This document shows, piece by piece, positions 38,020-45,310 of a DNA stretch of 51,115 nucleotides. The notes beneath the pieces were generated by a model. It was given only the letters and a program-made list of their open reading frames with translations, was not told the origin of the DNA and searched no databases. The stretch is taken from assembly GCA_902781545.1 (NCBI GenBank), contig CACZJR010000007.1, forward strand, positions 1-51,115. Reading direction: 5' to 3'. How positions within the stretch are numbered: position 1 is the first letter of the stretch; every line of letters starts with the position of its first letter. Origin of the DNA: an uncultured Spirochaetales bacterium (lineage in GTDB: Bacteria > Spirochaetota > Spirochaetia > Sphaerochaetales > Sphaerochaetaceae). The position numbers were made by a program, and so were the translations under genes.

Positions 38020-38550
38020 TCAGACAATCGGATCCCCGCAGAATTCTTTTCTTCGGCAGTTCTTGCAGAAAGATCCCATCCAGACAGTATCGAACTGATC
38101 GATTGCTGCATTCACAAGTTCTTTGTCTGTTGTCAGTATACCAGCCTCGAAGTTGCGGGTGTTTTCTCCCTTCATGCCCAGACCGGCACCTGTGAGGTTT
38201 GCAGAACCTATATAGGCCGTCTTGAGATCGAAGATGATTATCTTGAAATGCACTCTGGGGCAGAGGACGCGCTCCATTCCTTTGATGAGGGCAGGGTATT
38301 TGTCAAAGTCCTCCCTGAACGCCGGTCCGGGTTCCTTTGCATGAATGAGCCTTATCTCAACTCCGTTCTTTACGAGGTCTGAAAGAACCTTCAATAGCGG
38401 TTTCATTCCTCGGATATCACGGACATAGAGGTTCTTGATATCTGCGGTTCCTATCCAGAGCACCCTCTTTACGTTCTTAATCCGCTCTATAACTTTTTCG
38501 TAGTGATCTTCGTTTGATATGAACTGTGTTGCAGGGGCAGGTCCGATCAT
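38020..38550 (-). CDS. Phospholipase-D-family nuclease
   Basis: 176 residues from the ATG at 38550. One HKD motif: HFKIIIFD followed by GSANLTGAGLGMKGENTRNFEAG (about residues 112-146). Upstream, KRVLWIGTADI and GVEIRLIHAKEPG are typical PLD strands. The C-terminus carries FCKNCRRKEFCGDP, a possible metal site. Single-HKD proteins dimerise to form one active site. Its own -10 (TAGAAT, near 38574) lies between it and site 3 of the shared element, so its membership in the regulon is uncertain. Confidence 0.85.
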   Translation of the reverse strand: MIGPAPATQFISNEDHYEKVIERIKNVKRVLWIGTADIKNLYVRDIRGMKPLLKVLSDLVKNGVEIRLIHAKEPGPAFREDFDKYPALIKGMERVLCPRVHFKIIIFDLKTAYIGSANLTGAGLGMKGENTRNFEAGILTTDKELVNAAIDQFDTVWMGSFCKNCRRKEFCGDPIV

Positions 38551-38618
38551 CCGTATTTCATCCTCTCTTTTCGATTCTATCAGCAAAAAAGTGCAGACAA
38601 AAATAAAAAAAACAGCAA

Positions 38619-38641
38619 AGCGTTCCTTATAAGTGAACGCT
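38619..38641 (+). promoter_or_regulatory. 23-bp regulon element, site 3
   Basis: Arms AGCGTTC and GAACGCT, fully complementary, with a 9-nt spacer; six nucleotides later ATAATCTG. It lies in the divergent region between the PLD gene and the gene at 38698. Confidence 0.75.
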
Positions 38642-38697
38642 GTGAGCATAATCTGCACGTGTTCGTAAGTCATTTCCTTTACACGGGAGGATGCGGT

Positions 38698-39333
38698 ATG
38701 GAGGAACTGCTGAGAGACATCATCATGAGAATACGGTCAAAGGTGTTCAGGGACTATTATCTTGAGCATCTCCCTGAATGGAATCTCTGGCAGATTACGG
38801 ATGTGATCCTGAGTCAGGTCAGTTCCCGGTATGCCGCATCCTCTTTCTTCAAGAGACTTGTCGGGTATCTCCCAAATCCGGACGAAAGGGCGGTGAGTCG
38901 TATGCTTTCAGAGGACCTTAGGAGATATGATGATATACGTCCAGGCACTGAAGCATTTGTTAAGAATACGTTTCCATGCCTCAAATGGAATCGCTATTTC
39001 TCCCGTTCATATTTAGGACAACCGAAGTTATTCACTGAGTTCGAGGTGGTGAAGTATTGGATTCCATGGAGATATGGAAATGGATATCAGATAGGTTTTC
39101 TCGCTAGCTCTGGATATGAATGGGATACCGAGTCTGAGACTCTTTATGAAATCTACAATCTTAGGAGGATGGATTTGCCGAGCGAGAATATAACTTGGGT
39201 GTACAAGGCTGATTTGGTCAAGCCTTTCTTTGTCGACAAATACAACATCAGGTGTCTCGATTCCAAATGCGCTCGAAACCTCAGGATAATCAGGGAGAGA
39301 ATAGCGGAAGCAGGGAAGTGGCCGATATATTGA
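38698..39333 (+). CDS. Hypothetical protein of the WYL-linked regulon
   Basis: 211 residues starting MEELLRDIIMRIRSKVF, with GGGAGG 7 nt upstream deciding the start. No family is recognised. It is rich in aromatic and arginine residues (WNRYFSRSYLGQPKLF, VKYWIPWRYGNGYQIGF), compatible with nucleic-acid contact, but nothing more can be claimed. The cysteine-rich gene follows 65 nt downstream without an obvious promoter of its own. Confidence 0.65.
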   Translation: MEELLRDIIMRIRSKVFRDYYLEHLPEWNLWQITDVILSQVSSRYAASSFFKRLVGYLPNPDERAVSRMLSEDLRRYDDIRPGTEAFVKNTFPCLKWNRYFSRSYLGQPKLFTEFEVVKYWIPWRYGNGYQIGFLASSGYEWDTESETLYEIYNLRRMDLPSENITWVYKADLVKPFFVDKYNIRCLDSKCARNLRIIRERIAEAGKWPIY

Positions 39334-39398
39334 ACTGTTCCCTTTGTGTTCCGAGAAAACGGGTGTAGAATCAGAACTACAAAAGGTGGAAACAAGCT

Positions 39399-39635
39399 AT
39401 GGCAAATTGCAAAGAGTGCAGGTTCTATGAGAAAAGCAAGTGTCTGGAGCGGAATTTCAGGACAGAGCCGTACAGTTCGACATGCTCATACTTCTCTGCT
39501 TACAGTACCAGAAACGATTCTGACTTCAGGCAATGCAAGGACTGCCGGTTCTATTCGGGCGGAAGGTGCAGCGAGCGTGATTGCAGTACATATCCGACAT
39601 CAAGCAAGTGTGGTTTCGGATCAATCTGCAGATAA
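39399..39635 (+). CDS. Cysteine-rich small protein, paralogue A
   Basis: 78 residues with two internal repeats of the pattern CKxCRFY...C..R (NCKECRFYEKSKCLERNF and QCKDCRFYSGGRCSERDC), each followed by a further cysteine and aromatic segment. The spacing suggests two zinc-binding knuckles. It is about half identical by eye to the protein at 39746 (same MAN start, same CKDCRFY core, same GSICR end). Function unknown. Confidence 0.75.
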   Translation: MANCKECRFYEKSKCLERNFRTEPYSSTCSYFSAYSTRNDSDFRQCKDCRFYSGGRCSERDCSTYPTSSKCGFGSICR

Positions 39636-39686
39636 ATCACATCAGAATTATCTCTCTCATTTTCAAAAAGACAGAAAAGGATCTTA

Positions 39687-39709
39687 AGTGTTCGCTGATT
39701 ACGAACGCT
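39687..39709 (+). promoter_or_regulatory. 23-bp regulon element, site 4
   Basis: Arms AGTGTTC and GAACGCT with a 9-nt spacer; six nucleotides later TTATCCTG. A hairpin CCTGAAG-ATA-CTTCAGG follows at 39720-39736, immediately before the ribosome-binding site of the gene at 39746. Confidence 0.75.
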
Positions 39710-39745
39710 CTCTCTTTATCCTGAAGATACTTCAGGAGGCTTTTT

Positions 39746-39988
39746 ATGGCAAACTATTGTAAGGGATGCAGATTCTTTAATGATGAAGGCAGATGTGAGG
39801 CAAGGAATTTCCAGCCAAGCGCGCAATCTACTGCATGCTACTCATATGCCGCATACAGTTCCAGGAATCCGGGTGACTTGAAATACTGCAAGGATTGCAG
39901 ATTCTATACTGGTTCAAGATGTAGTTTACGCAAGTTCTCCCCAACACCCGAAACAAGCAAATGCTATGACGGTTCAATATGCAGATAA
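39746..39988 (+). CDS. Cysteine-rich small protein, paralogue B
   Basis: 80 residues, paralogue of the protein at 39399, with two CKxCRFxx...C repeats (YCKGCRFFNDEGRCEARNF and YCKDCRFYTGSRCSLRKF). AGGAGG precedes the ATG. Its stop overlaps the FtsK-like gene start by 10 nt, tying the two together. Confidence 0.78.
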   Translation: MANYCKGCRFFNDEGRCEARNFQPSAQSTACYSYAAYSSRNPGDLKYCKDCRFYTGSRCSLRKFSPTPETSKCYDGSICR

Positions 39989-41049
39989 ACCATTATGATT
40001 TTTGCATCAGCAAGACGATTGTTGAGACTCTCAACTGTTTCGGCATAAAGTCGGAAATCATAAGCTGCACAAATGGTATGTTGTATACCCTGTATGAGAT
40101 AAAGGTTTCTCCCGGGACAAGGGCTTTGTCGGTACTCTGTCATGAGGAGGATTTGGCAGTAGCATTATATGAAGAAAAAGTCCGTATTATTGCTCCGATT
40201 CCAGGAAAAAGAACAATAGGAGTGGAAGTTCCGAACATAATCGGATGCAGTGTCAATTTTTGTTCCTTCGTCCCGGAACTTGAAAAGAGTTCCGGAGCGA
40301 TTCCGATTGTGCTCGGAATGGATGTGTATGGAAACAGATACGTCACGGATCTTGCGGGATGCCCTCATCTTCTTATTGCCGGAAATCCGAGAACAGGCAA
40401 GACAACTTTCATCAACTCTCTTATTCACTCAATTCTGCTGACAAGAACACCAGCTGATGTGAAACTCGCCCTGATAGATACAAAGGACACATTGTATGCG
40501 GAAAGGATGGAAATCCCCAATCTGCTGTTCCCGATAATAACTGAGCCGAAAGCAGCACTGGACTTCTTTGACTATCTGTTCGAGGAGAAGGAGCGGCGAT
40601 TGGAATTACTCAAGGCAAAAGGTGTCCGAAACATATCCGAGTATAACGGATGTATATCGGAGGAGGATCCTTCAAATCAGAGAATTCCATATCTTGTGGT
40701 TATTGTTGACGAGTATTCGGATCTGATGCTTGAGGATGGAAAATGGTTTGAGTCGATGATAGGGCAGATTGCACCCAAGGGTGAGACTGTTGGTATTCAC
40801 CTTGTAATGTCTACGAACAGGTGTACATCTGATGTCATAACCGGGGTAATCAAAACTCAATTTCCTTCACAGCTTGCATTCGCGGTTTTAAGTGGTTTGA
40901 ACAGCAGGATTGTGATTGATCAGCTTGGAGCCGAGCGATTGCTTGATCATATCGGGGATTTCCTATATTGCGCAAAAGGATCCCGGACTCCCCTCAGACT
41001 CCAGGGAACTGACATTATCAATGGAGACAATCCGTTCTTGTATAAATGA
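39979..41049 (+). CDS. Truncated FtsK/SpoIIIE-type DNA translocase
   Basis: 356 residues comprising only the FtsK alpha and beta motor domains. The alpha part has PGTRALSVLCHEEDLAVALYEEKVRIIAPIPGKRTIGVEVPN, closely matching FtsK. Walker A is AGNPRTGKTTF (about 134-144), Walker B VVIVDEYSDLML (about 241), then HLVMSTNR. Membrane helices and the KOPS-reading gamma domain are absent, so it would be a soluble DNA pump. It is coupled to cysteine-rich protein B, a possible DNA- or partner-recognition subunit. Confidence 0.88.
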   Translation: MQINHYDFCISKTIVETLNCFGIKSEIISCTNGMLYTLYEIKVSPGTRALSVLCHEEDLAVALYEEKVRIIAPIPGKRTIGVEVPNIIGCSVNFCSFVPELEKSSGAIPIVLGMDVYGNRYVTDLAGCPHLLIAGNPRTGKTTFINSLIHSILLTRTPADVKLALIDTKDTLYAERMEIPNLLFPIITEPKAALDFFDYLFEEKERRLELLKAKGVRNISEYNGCISEEDPSNQRIPYLVVIVDEYSDLMLEDGKWFESMIGQIAPKGETVGIHLVMSTNRCTSDVITGVIKTQFPSQLAFAVLSGLNSRIVIDQLGAERLLDHIGDFLYCAKGSRTPLRLQGTDIINGDNPFLYK

Positions 41050-41172
41050 AGCAAAATACGTTTAGAATCTACAAGCCTGAAGCAATTTAAACCAATGATT
41101 TAAACCAATGGATTCTTTTTTATTTGGTTTTTCTTATGGAGTGACATACAATTTCGTTAAAGAAGGGATCAT

Positions 41173-41817
41173 ATGGATAGTAAATTGTTAAAACTCCTTA
41201 CTCACTATAACCTTGATGCATACTATGGAAAGCTGGTCATACTTGGAATTGATACGTTGGAAGGTTTTTCGACTATTTCAGATGAATCCATATTGTCTCT
41301 TGGCATAGAAAGGGATTCAAATGATTTCATTCAAATCAAGAAGCTTTCAGATCTAGTTCGCTCCACACTAGAGAAAATGGAGAAACAAAAGGAAGAGATT
41401 CAGAGTAATAATACAAAAGCAGGTAAAACATCAATACTCAAATCAATGAGGGTTTTCTTTGTTGTGGTGGCACTGATGATTGCGGTATCTGTAGGAATTA
41501 CTCTTTTTCAAAATGGAAATCAGCCAAAGAGTTCATCCACATTATCCTGGAGAGAAATGGACAACAGCAGGGATGCGTATGAAATCACCGTCGATATGCT
41601 GTATGAATCTCAAGGATCATCAATAAAAATGTGTGGCTATTCAAACGCATCAGTCTCTAAAGATGGGACACGATATACGGTGAAAGGTTATTTTGATACC
41701 AAATCGGTATACTCTAACAACATGGTGCGGATGGATTACACTATTGTAGTCGAGCAAACGTCTGCAACAACATTTGTACAGAAGAGTGCTTCTGTATCTA
41801 ATGCCAGGTTCATATAA
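41173..41817 (+). CDS. SAM-domain protein with one membrane helix
   Basis: 214 residues. Residues about 5-70 form a sterile-alpha-motif-like helical bundle (LLTHYNLDAYYGKLVILGIDTLEGFSTISDESILSLGIERDSNDFIQIKKLSDLV). A helix follows at about 95-112 (VFFVVVALMIAVSVGITLF), then a C-terminal beta-rich domain, probably outside the cytoplasm. SAM domains polymerise or recruit partners and appear in some bacterial defence proteins. The SD AAAGAAGGG is upstream. Its link to the regulon is unproven; no 23-bp site precedes it. Confidence 0.72.
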   Translation: MDSKLLKLLTHYNLDAYYGKLVILGIDTLEGFSTISDESILSLGIERDSNDFIQIKKLSDLVRSTLEKMEKQKEEIQSNNTKAGKTSILKSMRVFFVVVALMIAVSVGITLFQNGNQPKSSSTLSWREMDNSRDAYEITVDMLYESQGSSIKMCGYSNASVSKDGTRYTVKGYFDTKSVYSNNMVRMDYTIVVEQTSATTFVQKSASVSNARFI

Positions 41818-41877
41818 CTCAAGTATTCAAGTGTCTTTTGCAAAAATGTACCGAATGATATGTAGTAATAGTCATGG

Positions 41878-41931
41878 AGTAGTCGGATGCCAGTAGTCTC
41901 TAAATCCCGGTTTGACTACTTTTCGACTACT
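41878..41931. repeat. Array of two AGTAGTC and two GACTACT units at the island edge
   Basis: AGTAGTC occurs at 41878-41884 and 41892-41898, and its complement GACTACT at 41914-41920 and 41925-41931. This paired, mirrored array lies in the gene-free stretch between the accessory island and the core gene at 42063. It could be a regulator-binding or recombination site. No cloverleaf tRNA can be folded here. Confidence 0.55.
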
Positions 41932-42004
41932 TTTGACGGTAGAGATACGTGACGATTCGTGGACTTTACGGTAGTAAATGGCATAGCTACGGCATAAATG
42001 CCCT

Positions 42005-42039
42005 CTATTCAAACGATTATTAATCGTTGTAGAATAAGG
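42005..42039 (+). promoter_or_regulatory. Promoter with central palindrome before the LMW phosphatase gene
   Basis: The perfect palindrome ACGATTATTAATCGT (42013-42027) lies between TTCAAA (-35-like, 42008-42013) and TAGAAT (-10-like, 42030-42035). A protein bound there would block transcription of the gene at 42063. Confidence 0.5.
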
Positions 42040-42062
42040 AATAGCAAATAGCGGGAGTAGTA

Positions 42063-42497
42063 ATGACAAAGGTTTTGTTTGTATGCCACGGCAACATCTG
42101 CAGGAGCCCCATGGCGCAGTACATATTCACCAAGCTCGCAGAGGAGGCGGGGGTAGCTGACCGGTTTGAGGTGGACAGCGCGGCCACCAGCCGAGAGGAG
42201 ATCGGCAATCCCGTATATCCGCCTGCAAGGCGCATCTTGGCAGCTCACGGGATAAAGAGGATGGACCACAGGGCCCGCCAGATGACCATGGATGACTACA
42301 GGTTTTTTGATCATATCATTGTGATGGATGCAGAGAACCTATGGAATGCCAGGCGCATGACAGGCGGAGATCCTGAGGGCAAGATAGAGATGCTTCTGGA
42401 CCGCCAGGTCGCCGATCCCTGGTTCACAGATGACTTCCAGACCGCCTATGACGATATCCTTGAAGGCTGCAGGGATTTACTGGAGAGCTATCTGTGA
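42063..42497 (+). CDS. Low-molecular-weight protein-tyrosine phosphatase
   Basis: 144 residues with the P-loop CHGNICRSPMAQ (Cys8, Arg14) and the general-acid loop containing ADPWF (about residue 118), as in LMW-PTPs. GGGAG precedes the ATG. It dephosphorylates tyrosine residues, often of capsule-assembly kinases; a Wzi-like barrel lies 0.7 kb downstream, though no tyrosine kinase is visible. Confidence 0.92.
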   Translation: MTKVLFVCHGNICRSPMAQYIFTKLAEEAGVADRFEVDSAATSREEIGNPVYPPARRILAAHGIKRMDHRARQMTMDDYRFFDHIIVMDAENLWNARRMTGGDPEGKIEMLLDRQVADPWFTDDFQTAYDDILEGCRDLLESYL

Positions 42498-42510
42498 TAG
42501 AATTAAGCCC

Positions 42511-43215
42511 ATGAGAGAACTGTTTGAAAACACATGGGCACTTGAGGACATGGGTGTGCGAATCTTCCTCCTTGCGGGCAGGGAGCGTGCACTGGTCATA
42601 GATACAGGAATGTCAGGCCTTGATATCCCTTCAGAGGTCAGAAAGCACACAAGCCTTCCGTTTGAGCTTCTGAACACACATGCGGACAGGGACCATATAG
42701 GCGGAAATTCTGCGTTTTCCGAATTCTACATGCATCCGTCCGAGTTCGCGTTCTACAGGAATGCTCAGAAGGGAGAAGGGAAGATGATTCCCGTTTTTGA
42801 CGGGGATGTCATTGATCTGGGAGGCCGCCTCCTGCAAATCATCCACCTTCCCGGCCATACTCCGGGGAGCATCACTGTCCTGGACATCGGATCCAGGTGC
42901 CTGATAGGAGGAGATCCCATCCAGGAGGACGGGCACATATACATGTTCGGGGCCCACCGTGACATGGATGCCTACATCGCCAGTCTTGAACGGCTTGATA
43001 AACGCAAGGACTTTGATTATGTATATCCTTCCCACGCAAAGGAAAAGGTCGGAAGGGAAGTCATTCCTGCCCTGATTGAGGGTGCAAGAAGGATCCTTCG
43101 CGGTGAGATCAAGGGCTCAGAGGAGGACCGTCACGGGAAGACAGTCCTCTCCTGTGATGCCGGCGTCTCAAGGTTCCTTGTCGAGCTGCCAACATCAGTG
43201 GGTGATAGATCATGA
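42511..43215 (+). CDS. Metallo-beta-lactamase-fold hydrolase
   Basis: 234 residues: LVIDTGMSGLD, NTHADRDHIGGN (metal motif HxDRDH), HLPGHTPGSI, LIGGDPI and YPSHAK, the full set of MBL metal ligands with Asp/Arg variation in the first motif. The start at 42511 fits the fold's N-terminus. It overlaps the next gene by 4 nt (ATGA). Substrate unknown; glyoxalase-II-like and lactonase activities are possible. Confidence 0.9.
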   Translation: MRELFENTWALEDMGVRIFLLAGRERALVIDTGMSGLDIPSEVRKHTSLPFELLNTHADRDHIGGNSAFSEFYMHPSEFAFYRNAQKGEGKMIPVFDGDVIDLGGRLLQIIHLPGHTPGSITVLDIGSRCLIGGDPIQEDGHIYMFGAHRDMDAYIASLERLDKRKDFDYVYPSHAKEKVGREVIPALIEGARRILRGEIKGSEEDRHGKTVLSCDAGVSRFLVELPTSVGDRS

Positions 43216-44705
43216 AACGCCTCTGTCTGATTCTTGTCTTCTCTCTTTTTTTGTGTGCATCAATGACTGCCGCCTTCAGGCCTGTGGCGGATCTCAGCCC
43301 GTACTTCACCTTTGACAACACTCCCTCCGGAATCGCGGAAGGTTCCCTGGACTGGAGGAAAGCCTCCGGGCTCCAGAATGAGTCATGGTGGGAGACCAGA
43401 CAGGACTACTGGCTGGATGCGTTCTCCAGGGCATCGTTTTTGAATCTGGGCTTCATTGTGGATACCGATGCGGTGGACATGGTGGTGCTTGTGGATGTGA
43501 TCCAGGATGTCTTTGTGAGCATCAGGGACCGCGGGAGCCTGTATACGAATATCCCGTTCGTGAACGGCGGGAACCTTGACCTGACATTCCCCAGGGTCGG
43601 TTATGTGGATTACACCTCCTTGTCCGGGGACATCTATCTGTCCTTGGGCAGGAGGAAGATCAAGTGGGGGCCGGGTACGTACGGCATGGCCATATCGGAT
43701 TCCCAGCCGTATCTGGACAACCTTTATGCGCGATTCGGGACGGATATCTCTGATTCCTGGAGGTTCGGCTATGATTTCACGGCGCTGGCCTTCAAGCATT
43801 TTTTGGACATCGGGGTGGAGGCGAACGGGGCTCCTCAGACCACTTTCGCGCACAGGTTCTCGTTTGAGAACAGTGTCTTCAGGGCATCGTTTGCGGAGAT
43901 GAACAACATCTACGGCAAGGTGCCGTCGCTTCTGGACTGCACACCTATCGCGTTGTGGCACAACAACTTCCAGGATGACTGCTCCAATGTGATGATTGAC
44001 CTCTCCCTGGAAGGAAGGATCGGACCGGTGAGGCTTTTCGGTAGCTTCGCCATGGATGACCTCAAGCTCGCCGATGAGCCGAACACCAATCCGTCGGCTA
44101 TAGGAGCCAGTGCGGGCGTTGAGTGGAATGTGATCTCAGGTGAGGCTTTCGAGGGCAGGGATTTCTCAAATGACGCATATGCGATCAAGGACCGGACATT
44201 CCATGTGCCGGGCGGCCTGAATGTGTCATATGAGTTCTACTACTGCAGCACATACATGTACAACAGGGCCGTGGACGCAGGTAAGTTCACATCGGATTTC
44301 CAGGTCAACTCCAACGCAGGTCCAAAGAAGTTCTATGATGACAACGCGTTCTTTCTGGGCTTCAGGTTCGGGCCGGGCTCTGTCGTGCATCTGCTGAAGG
44401 CAAGCTATGAGACAGAGAAGCTCCGCTCTGATCTGAGCGTGCAGCTCCTGCGCCGCGGCTCTTATTACATCGACAGTCCGTATGACGATGAGGCAAAGGC
44501 AGAATTTGATCCTTTCGGTCTGCCGGGAACTGTCACAGATGTGCTTTGCGTGAGCTCTTCAGTCAGGTATTATCTTCAGCCGGGGCTTGGACTTGACGCG
44601 TCATTCTCCTTCAGCTATGACATGACGCATTCGGCTTCTGCCGTTAAGGCGTATGCCGGAGTGTGCATGGCCCTGTGTGATGTGGACTGGAGGAATCTTT
44701 TCTGA
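43212..44705 (+). CDS. Outer-membrane barrel, capsule assembly Wzi-like
   Basis: 497 residues with a signal peptide (MKRLCLILVFSLFLCASMTAA). The segment LSLGRRKIKWGPGTYGMAISDSQPYLDNLYARF (about 140-172) is the characteristic Wzi-family GRxxxxWGPG pattern, followed by alternating barrel strands and an aromatic C-terminus (WRNLF). Wzi anchors capsule polysaccharide at the cell surface. It is translationally coupled to the MBL gene. Confidence 0.75.
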   Translation: MKRLCLILVFSLFLCASMTAAFRPVADLSPYFTFDNTPSGIAEGSLDWRKASGLQNESWWETRQDYWLDAFSRASFLNLGFIVDTDAVDMVVLVDVIQDVFVSIRDRGSLYTNIPFVNGGNLDLTFPRVGYVDYTSLSGDIYLSLGRRKIKWGPGTYGMAISDSQPYLDNLYARFGTDISDSWRFGYDFTALAFKHFLDIGVEANGAPQTTFAHRFSFENSVFRASFAEMNNIYGKVPSLLDCTPIALWHNNFQDDCSNVMIDLSLEGRIGPVRLFGSFAMDDLKLADEPNTNPSAIGASAGVEWNVISGEAFEGRDFSNDAYAIKDRTFHVPGGLNVSYEFYYCSTYMYNRAVDAGKFTSDFQVNSNAGPKKFYDDNAFFLGFRFGPGSVVHLLKASYETEKLRSDLSVQLLRRGSYYIDSPYDDEAKAEFDPFGLPGTVTDVLCVSSSVRYYLQPGLGLDASFSFSYDMTHSASAVKAYAGVCMALCDVDWRNLF

Positions 44706-44719
44706 GTTGGAGGTCGGAC

Positions 44720-45235
44720 ATGGTTGAATCTTTGATAAGAAAGCTTACTGAGGGAAACAGGCAGTTCATGGATAGCGGAAGCATCGGGCTCAGGCTCAGA
44801 ACCGCAAAGGAAGGCCAGCATCCGTATGCCGTTGTCGTCTGCTGCTCGGATTCCAGGGTAATCCCTGAGCAGATATTCTCCGCGTCAATCGGGGACCTGT
44901 TTGTGATCAGGGTCGCCGGAAATGTCCTGGACAGGCATCAGCTGGGCAGCATCCATTACGCTGCCGACCATCTCGGATGCAGGCTGATCATCATGCTGGG
45001 TCACACCGGATGCGGTGCCATTGCGGCCGCTTTGGACGGCCATGTGGAAGGCTATGTCTCTTACATCACGGACGATATTCTGAAGGCCATTGGAGATGTC
45101 AGAGATCCGGATGAGGCCTGCACTCTGAATGTCCTGCATGGCGTTTCCCTCATCAGTGAGACCGTCGCATCTCCGGCCGTGGAGGTCAGAGGCGCGGTAT
45201 ATGACATAGTAAGCGGAAAGGTGACATGGCTTTGA
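44720..45235 (+). CDS. Beta-class carbonic anhydrase
   Basis: 171 residues with VVVCCSDSRVIPEQIF (zinc Cys and catalytic Asp-Arg dyad, about residues 39-46), RVAGNV, SIHYAADHLG and HTGCGAIAAAL (zinc His and Cys). It interconverts CO2 and bicarbonate. GGAGG precedes the ATG, 14 nt after the Wzi-like gene. Confidence 0.92.
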   Translation: MVESLIRKLTEGNRQFMDSGSIGLRLRTAKEGQHPYAVVVCCSDSRVIPEQIFSASIGDLFVIRVAGNVLDRHQLGSIHYAADHLGCRLIIMLGHTGCGAIAAALDGHVEGYVSYITDDILKAIGDVRDPDEACTLNVLHGVSLISETVASPAVEVRGAVYDIVSGKVTWL

Positions 45236-45310
45236 GCTAGACATGCTTTTGCGTTTGTGAGAATATAAGCCTGTCGATTTTAATAATTGTTTACCTTTGG
45301 AGGTGCATAA

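Noticed and set aside
39355-39385. Possible sixth regulon element before cysteine-rich protein A (TGTGTTC, 9 nt, GGGTGTA)
   Set aside because: The right arm does not match GAACGCT and no TATCCTG-like -10 follows at the fixed distance.
29520-39709. Interpretation of the 23-bp element as a LexA/SOS box
   Set aside because: Known LexA boxes have different arm and spacer lengths (e.g. short-spaced CGAAC...GTTCG or GTTC-N7-GTTC). The arms here extend to 7 bp with a 9-nt spacer, and a WYL gene carries the site in its own promoter.
41870-41945. tRNA gene or tRNA-derived attachment site
   Set aside because: No cloverleaf, no anticodon arm and no T-arm consensus can be fitted on either strand.
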